A stretch of DNA of 10,533 nucleotides from Cryomorphaceae bacterium (GTDB lineage: Bacteria; Bacteroidota; Bacteroidia; Flavobacteriales; Schleiferiaceae): contig DMCR01000012.1 of NCBI GenBank assembly GCA_003445735.1, positions 1-10,533 on the forward strand, given 5' to 3'. Position 1 is the first letter of the stretch. Each line of letters begins with the position of its first letter. The position numbers and the translations under genes are program-made. Shown piece by piece: positions 8,642-10,533 of the stretch. The notes below the pieces were generated by a model. It was not told the DNA's origin and ran no database searches. It worked only from the letters and a program-made list of their open reading frames with translations.

Positions 8642-9118
8642 ATGTCATCAGTAAGTTATTACACCCCGGAAGGGTTGAAAAAGCTACGCGCGGAATTGGA
8701 CCACATGAAAAGTGTGGAACGTCCGCATATCTCTAATCAGATCGCTGAGGCGAGAGATAAGGGAGATTTAAGTGAGAACGCTGAATACGATGCGGCGAAA
8801 GAAGCTCAAGGGTTGTTGGAAATGAAGATTGCCAAACTTGAGGATGTCTTGGCCAATGCACGCGTATTGGACAGTGAGAACATCGATCTATCGAAGGTTG
8901 GTGTTTTGACTAAGGTCAGGTTGAAAAACGTAGCCAATGGCGCTACCATGACCTATAGCCTCGTGGCAGAGAAAGAAGCAGATATCAAGCAAAGTAAGAT
9001 TTCTGTGAGCAGTCCTATTGGCAAAGGTCTTCTTGGGAAGAGAGTAGGAGAGATTGCTGAGATTCAAGTGCCTCGCGGCACAATGAGTTTTGAAGTTCTC
9101 GAAATCACCATGGCCTAG
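8642..9118 (+). CDS. greA: Transcription elongation factor GreA
   Basis: GreA enters the RNA polymerase secondary channel and stimulates cleavage of backtracked transcripts, releasing stalled or arrested complexes. At 158 residues it has the usual family length. The N-terminal part (about 5-78) is the antiparallel coiled coil. Its tip carries the signature GDLSENAEYDAAKE (41-54), including D42 and E45, which correspond to the catalytic acidic pair D41/E44 of E. coli GreA. The C-terminal part (about 85-158) is the FKBP-like domain, with an SPIGKGLLGK segment and the terminal FEVLEI strand. The ATG at 8642 gives the expected N-terminus (MSSVSYYTPEGL). The HIT gene follows after 3 nt, so the two are probably one transcript. 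Expression may be limited by the terminator hairpin in its leader. Confidence 0.97.
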   Translation: MSSVSYYTPEGLKKLRAELDHMKSVERPHISNQIAEARDKGDLSENAEYDAAKEAQGLLEMKIAKLEDVLANARVLDSENIDLSKVGVLTKVRLKNVANGATMTYSLVAEKEADIKQSKISVSSPIGKGLLGKRVGEIAEIQVPRGTMSFEVLEITMA

Positions 9119-9121
9119 TAT

Positions 9122-9526
9122 ATGTCGAGCATCTTCACCAAAATTATCGTCGGAGATATTCCTTGCTACAAGGTGGCTGAGGATGCGCACAACATTGCCT
9201 TTTTAGACATTCGTCCCTTAAAAAAAGGCCACACGCTCTGTGTGCCGAAGGTTGAGGTAGATGAACTATATGAATTGCCCGAGGAGGATTACCAACGACT
9301 TATGGTTTTTAGCCAGCGCGTGGCAAAGGCCCTTAAGAAAGCGGTCCCTTGTAAGCGAATAGGGTCGATGGTCTTAGGGATGGAAGTGCCCCATGCGCAT
9401 TTGCATCTGGTGCCTATTCAGGCGGAGCATGAGTTAAGCTTCGCAAATAAGCCCTTATCCTTGAGCAGTGAGGAAATGATGTCAATAGCGGCGTCTATTT
9501 CAAACGATCTGGATTTTGCTGAATAA
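9122..9526 (+). CDS. HIT-family (histidine triad) nucleotide-binding protein
   Basis: HIT proteins are cytoplasmic nucleotide hydrolases or transferases that act on the alpha-phosphate of substrates such as AMP-lysine, adenosine phosphoramidates or dinucleoside polyphosphates. This 134-residue protein has the typical N-terminus (SIFTKIIVGDIPCYKV), the FLDIRPLKKGHTLCVPK segment (27-43), and the catalytic triad H91-A-H93-L-H95 followed by LVP. The central histidine (H93) would be the nucleophile. It starts 3 nt after the greA stop, an arrangement I recall from other Bacteroidota. Its last 32 bases overlap the 3' end of ruvC on the opposite strand. Substrate cannot be assigned from sequence; Hint-like activity is the best guess. 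Confidence 0.95.
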   Translation: MSSIFTKIIVGDIPCYKVAEDAHNIAFLDIRPLKKGHTLCVPKVEVDELYELPEEDYQRLMVFSQRVAKALKKAVPCKRIGSMVLGMEVPHAHLHLVPIQAEHELSFANKPLSLSSEEMMSIAASISNDLDFAE

Positions 9527-10094
9527 ATTGTTCCCAATTTCCACTCCGGCCTTTTTTGTTGGAGTTTTTTTTGCTCCCTGCGCCATGTTTCGGAGCCGCA
9601 ATGCCAGTGGTTTGATTGTGGTGACATACGGCCACGGCAAGTGCATCGGAGGCATCTAAATATTTGTGTTCTACTCCGGGGAACATCGCCTTGAGCATAC
9701 CGCTGACTTGTTCTTTACTCGCGTTCCCGTTTCCTACGATACTTTGCTTGACCAAACGAGGGCTGTATTCGAATACAGGAATCTGCTTGGACAATGCGGT
9801 GGCCATACAAACACCCTGGGCACGCCCGAGTTTCAACATGGACTGCACATTCTTACCAAAGAAAGGCGCTTCAAGGGCCATTTCGTCTGGAGTATATAGG
9901 GTGACGATTTTGGAGAGTTCTTCGAAGATTTTAGCCAAGCGGGTGTAATGGTCCAATTTTGTATTGAACTTAATCACATCCATGACCAAAGGCTTGGTCT
10001 CACCCTTAACAACATGAACCACACTGTATCCCATAACCACTGTCCCTGGGTCAACGCCCAAAATGACTTTTTCTATGGTCTGAGGTGTGGACAT
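9495..10094 (-). CDS. ruvC: Crossover junction endodeoxyribonuclease RuvC
   Basis: RuvC is the dimeric, metal-dependent resolvase that cuts Holliday junctions with RuvAB during recombinational repair. This 199-residue protein shows the RNase H-like fold motifs in order: LGVDPGT with D15, MALEAPFFGKN with E75, and LDASDALAVAVCHH with D147 and D150. These match the four catalytic acidic residues of E. coli RuvC (D7, E66, D138, D141). Residues 84-95 (QSMLKLGRAQGV) are also typical. Residues about 162-186 are a basic low-complexity linker, ending in NWEQFIQQNPDRLK, so it is longer than the 173-residue E. coli protein. I recall similar WxxF tails in Bacteroidota RuvC. The linker contains A8 and A6 runs in the coding strand. 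Its start lies 1 nt after the stop of the transporter gene, suggesting translational coupling. Its 3' end overlaps the HIT gene by 32 bp. Confidence 0.97.
   Translation of the reverse strand: MSTPQTIEKVILGVDPGTVVMGYSVVHVVKGETKPLVMDVIKFNTKLDHYTRLAKIFEELSKIVTLYTPDEMALEAPFFGKNVQSMLKLGRAQGVCMATALSKQIPVFEYSPRLVKQSIVGNGNASKEQVSGMLKAMFPGVEHKYLDASDALAVAVCHHNQTTGIAAPKHGAGSKKNSNKKGRSGNWEQFIQQNPDRLK
9543..9572 (+). terminator. Possible weak terminator for greA-HIT, inside ruvC
   Basis: ACTCC (9543-9547) and GGAGT (9561-9565) can pair across a 13-nt loop and are followed by a run of eight T (9565-9572). The element lies 16 nt past the HIT stop codon, which is where a terminator would be expected, but the stem is short and the loop long. 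On the opposite strand the same bases encode the Lys/Asn/Ser/Gly-rich linker of RuvC, so the T-tract may simply reflect AAA lysine codons. Confidence 0.35.
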
Positions 10095-10095
10095 A

Positions 10096-10533
10096 TTATA
10101 TCATTAATCCAACGATTGCTGCGGTGTATAGAGAGGCGACAGTACCTGCGATAAGAGCCTTGATGCTGAGTTCGCTCAAATCTTTACGTCTAGACGGTGC
10201 AATGGTTCCAATACCACCGATCTGAATACCAATACTTGCAATGTTGGCGAACCCACAAAGCATGTAGGTACTTAAGATGATTGAACGCTCTGAGGCAAAT
10301 AGCCCAGCATTTTTCATATCGGTCAAGGTTACGTAGGCATAGAACTCGTTGAGGATAGTTTTTTCACCAAGTAATTGCCCCACCAACAATAAATCCTCAG
10401 GCGGTACCCCGAGAATCCATGCGATCGGGCTCAATAGCGCCCCCATGATGAATTGCAATGAGAAGGTGTCGTAACGTCCGTTGGTGAAATCTGCGGCCCA
10501 AGCATTCAAACCGGTCCAAGAACCTATACCCTC
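10096..10533 (-). CDS. Concentrative nucleoside transporter (CNT/NupC family), C-terminal part, 5'-truncated
   Basis: CNT proteins are inner-membrane symporters that import nucleosides using a sodium or proton gradient. The visible 145 codons run off the window edge (first visible residues EGIGSWTG), so the start is outside; the TTG at 10507-10509 is internal. The diagnostic CNT motif (G/A)xKxxxNEFVA(Y/M/F) appears as GEKTILNEFYAY (10333-10368), with Tyr where Val is usual. It is followed by the conserved CGFANIASIGIQIGG helix region, then APSRRKDL and a final hydrophobic helix ending in GLMI. At least three membrane segments are visible. These C-terminal elements form part of the nucleoside and cation site in known CNT structures. 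The TAA stop is 1 nt before the ruvC ATG, so the two genes share a transcript. Family is clear; nucleoside preference and coupling ion are not. Confidence 0.93.
   Translation of the reverse strand, partial: EGIGSWTGLNAWAADFTNGRYDTFSLQFIMGALLSPIAWILGVPPEDLLLVGQLLGEKTILNEFYAYVTLTDMKNAGLFASERSIILSTYMLCGFANIASIGIQIGGIGTIAPSRRKDLSELSIKALIAGTVASLYTAAIVGLMI

Noticed and set aside
9561..9577. Small hairpin GGAG/CTCC around the T8 run
   Set aside because: Only 4 bp with the T-tract in the loop, so it would not act as a terminator; it competes with the more plausible 9543-9565 stem.
9664..9948. 94-codon open frame opposite ruvC
   Set aside because: It is wholly antisense to a confidently identified gene, has no family features and no promoter, so it is a shadow of ruvC codons.
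10507..10509. TTG (minus strand) as the start of the nucleoside transporter
   Set aside because: The frame continues upstream to the window edge without a stop, and a CNT protein needs many more N-terminal membrane segments.
1..10533. tRNA, rRNA, CRISPR array, insertion sequence or phage genes
   Set aside because: Nearly all of the window is explained by coding regions of envelope and housekeeping genes. I saw no repeat arrays, transposase motifs, terminal inverted repeats or cloverleaf sequences.

Overview
The window looks like chromosomal DNA from a member of the Bacteroidota, most likely a marine or aquatic Flavobacteriales/Cytophagales-type bacterium. Four things point there: a TonB-dependent receptor with a carboxypeptidase-regulatory-like N-terminal domain, a very large protein with a type IX secretion (T9SS) C-terminal sorting domain, a PorV/PorQ-family outer-membrane protein, and a good match to the Bacteroidota promoter (TTG, 17 nt, TAnnTTTG). 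Most starts lack a strong Shine-Dalgarno sequence, which also fits. I cannot name the genus.

Bases 1-8561 (+ strand) hold a cell-envelope operon of three genes, separated by 27 and 13 nt. The first is a TonB-dependent receptor whose 5' end lies outside the window. The second is a 1340-residue exported protein with an N-terminal signal peptide and a T9SS sorting domain at its C-terminus. The third is a 347-residue PorV/PorQ-like beta-barrel. My inference is that the receptor and the exported protein form an outer-membrane/surface assembly, and that the PorV-like protein helps deliver or anchor the exported protein. The substrate is unknown. This cluster is the best candidate in the window for an incompletely described system.

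Bases 8556-8641 form a compact regulatory junction: a promoter match, then an intrinsic terminator hairpin, then greA. The predicted transcription start lies before the hairpin, so the terminator appears to sit in the greA leader as well as ending the upstream operon.

Bases 8642-9526 (+ strand) carry greA (transcript cleavage factor) and a HIT-family nucleotide hydrolase/transferase gene, 3 nt apart. Converging on them from the other strand are a concentrative nucleoside transporter gene (5' end beyond the window edge) and ruvC (Holliday junction resolvase), with 1 nt between them. The HIT and ruvC coding regions overlap tail to tail by 32 bp, and a terminator-like element for the + strand lies inside the low-complexity tail of ruvC. 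Coding density is very high. There is no gap over 300 bases, and I saw no tRNA, rRNA, CRISPR array or mobile element.
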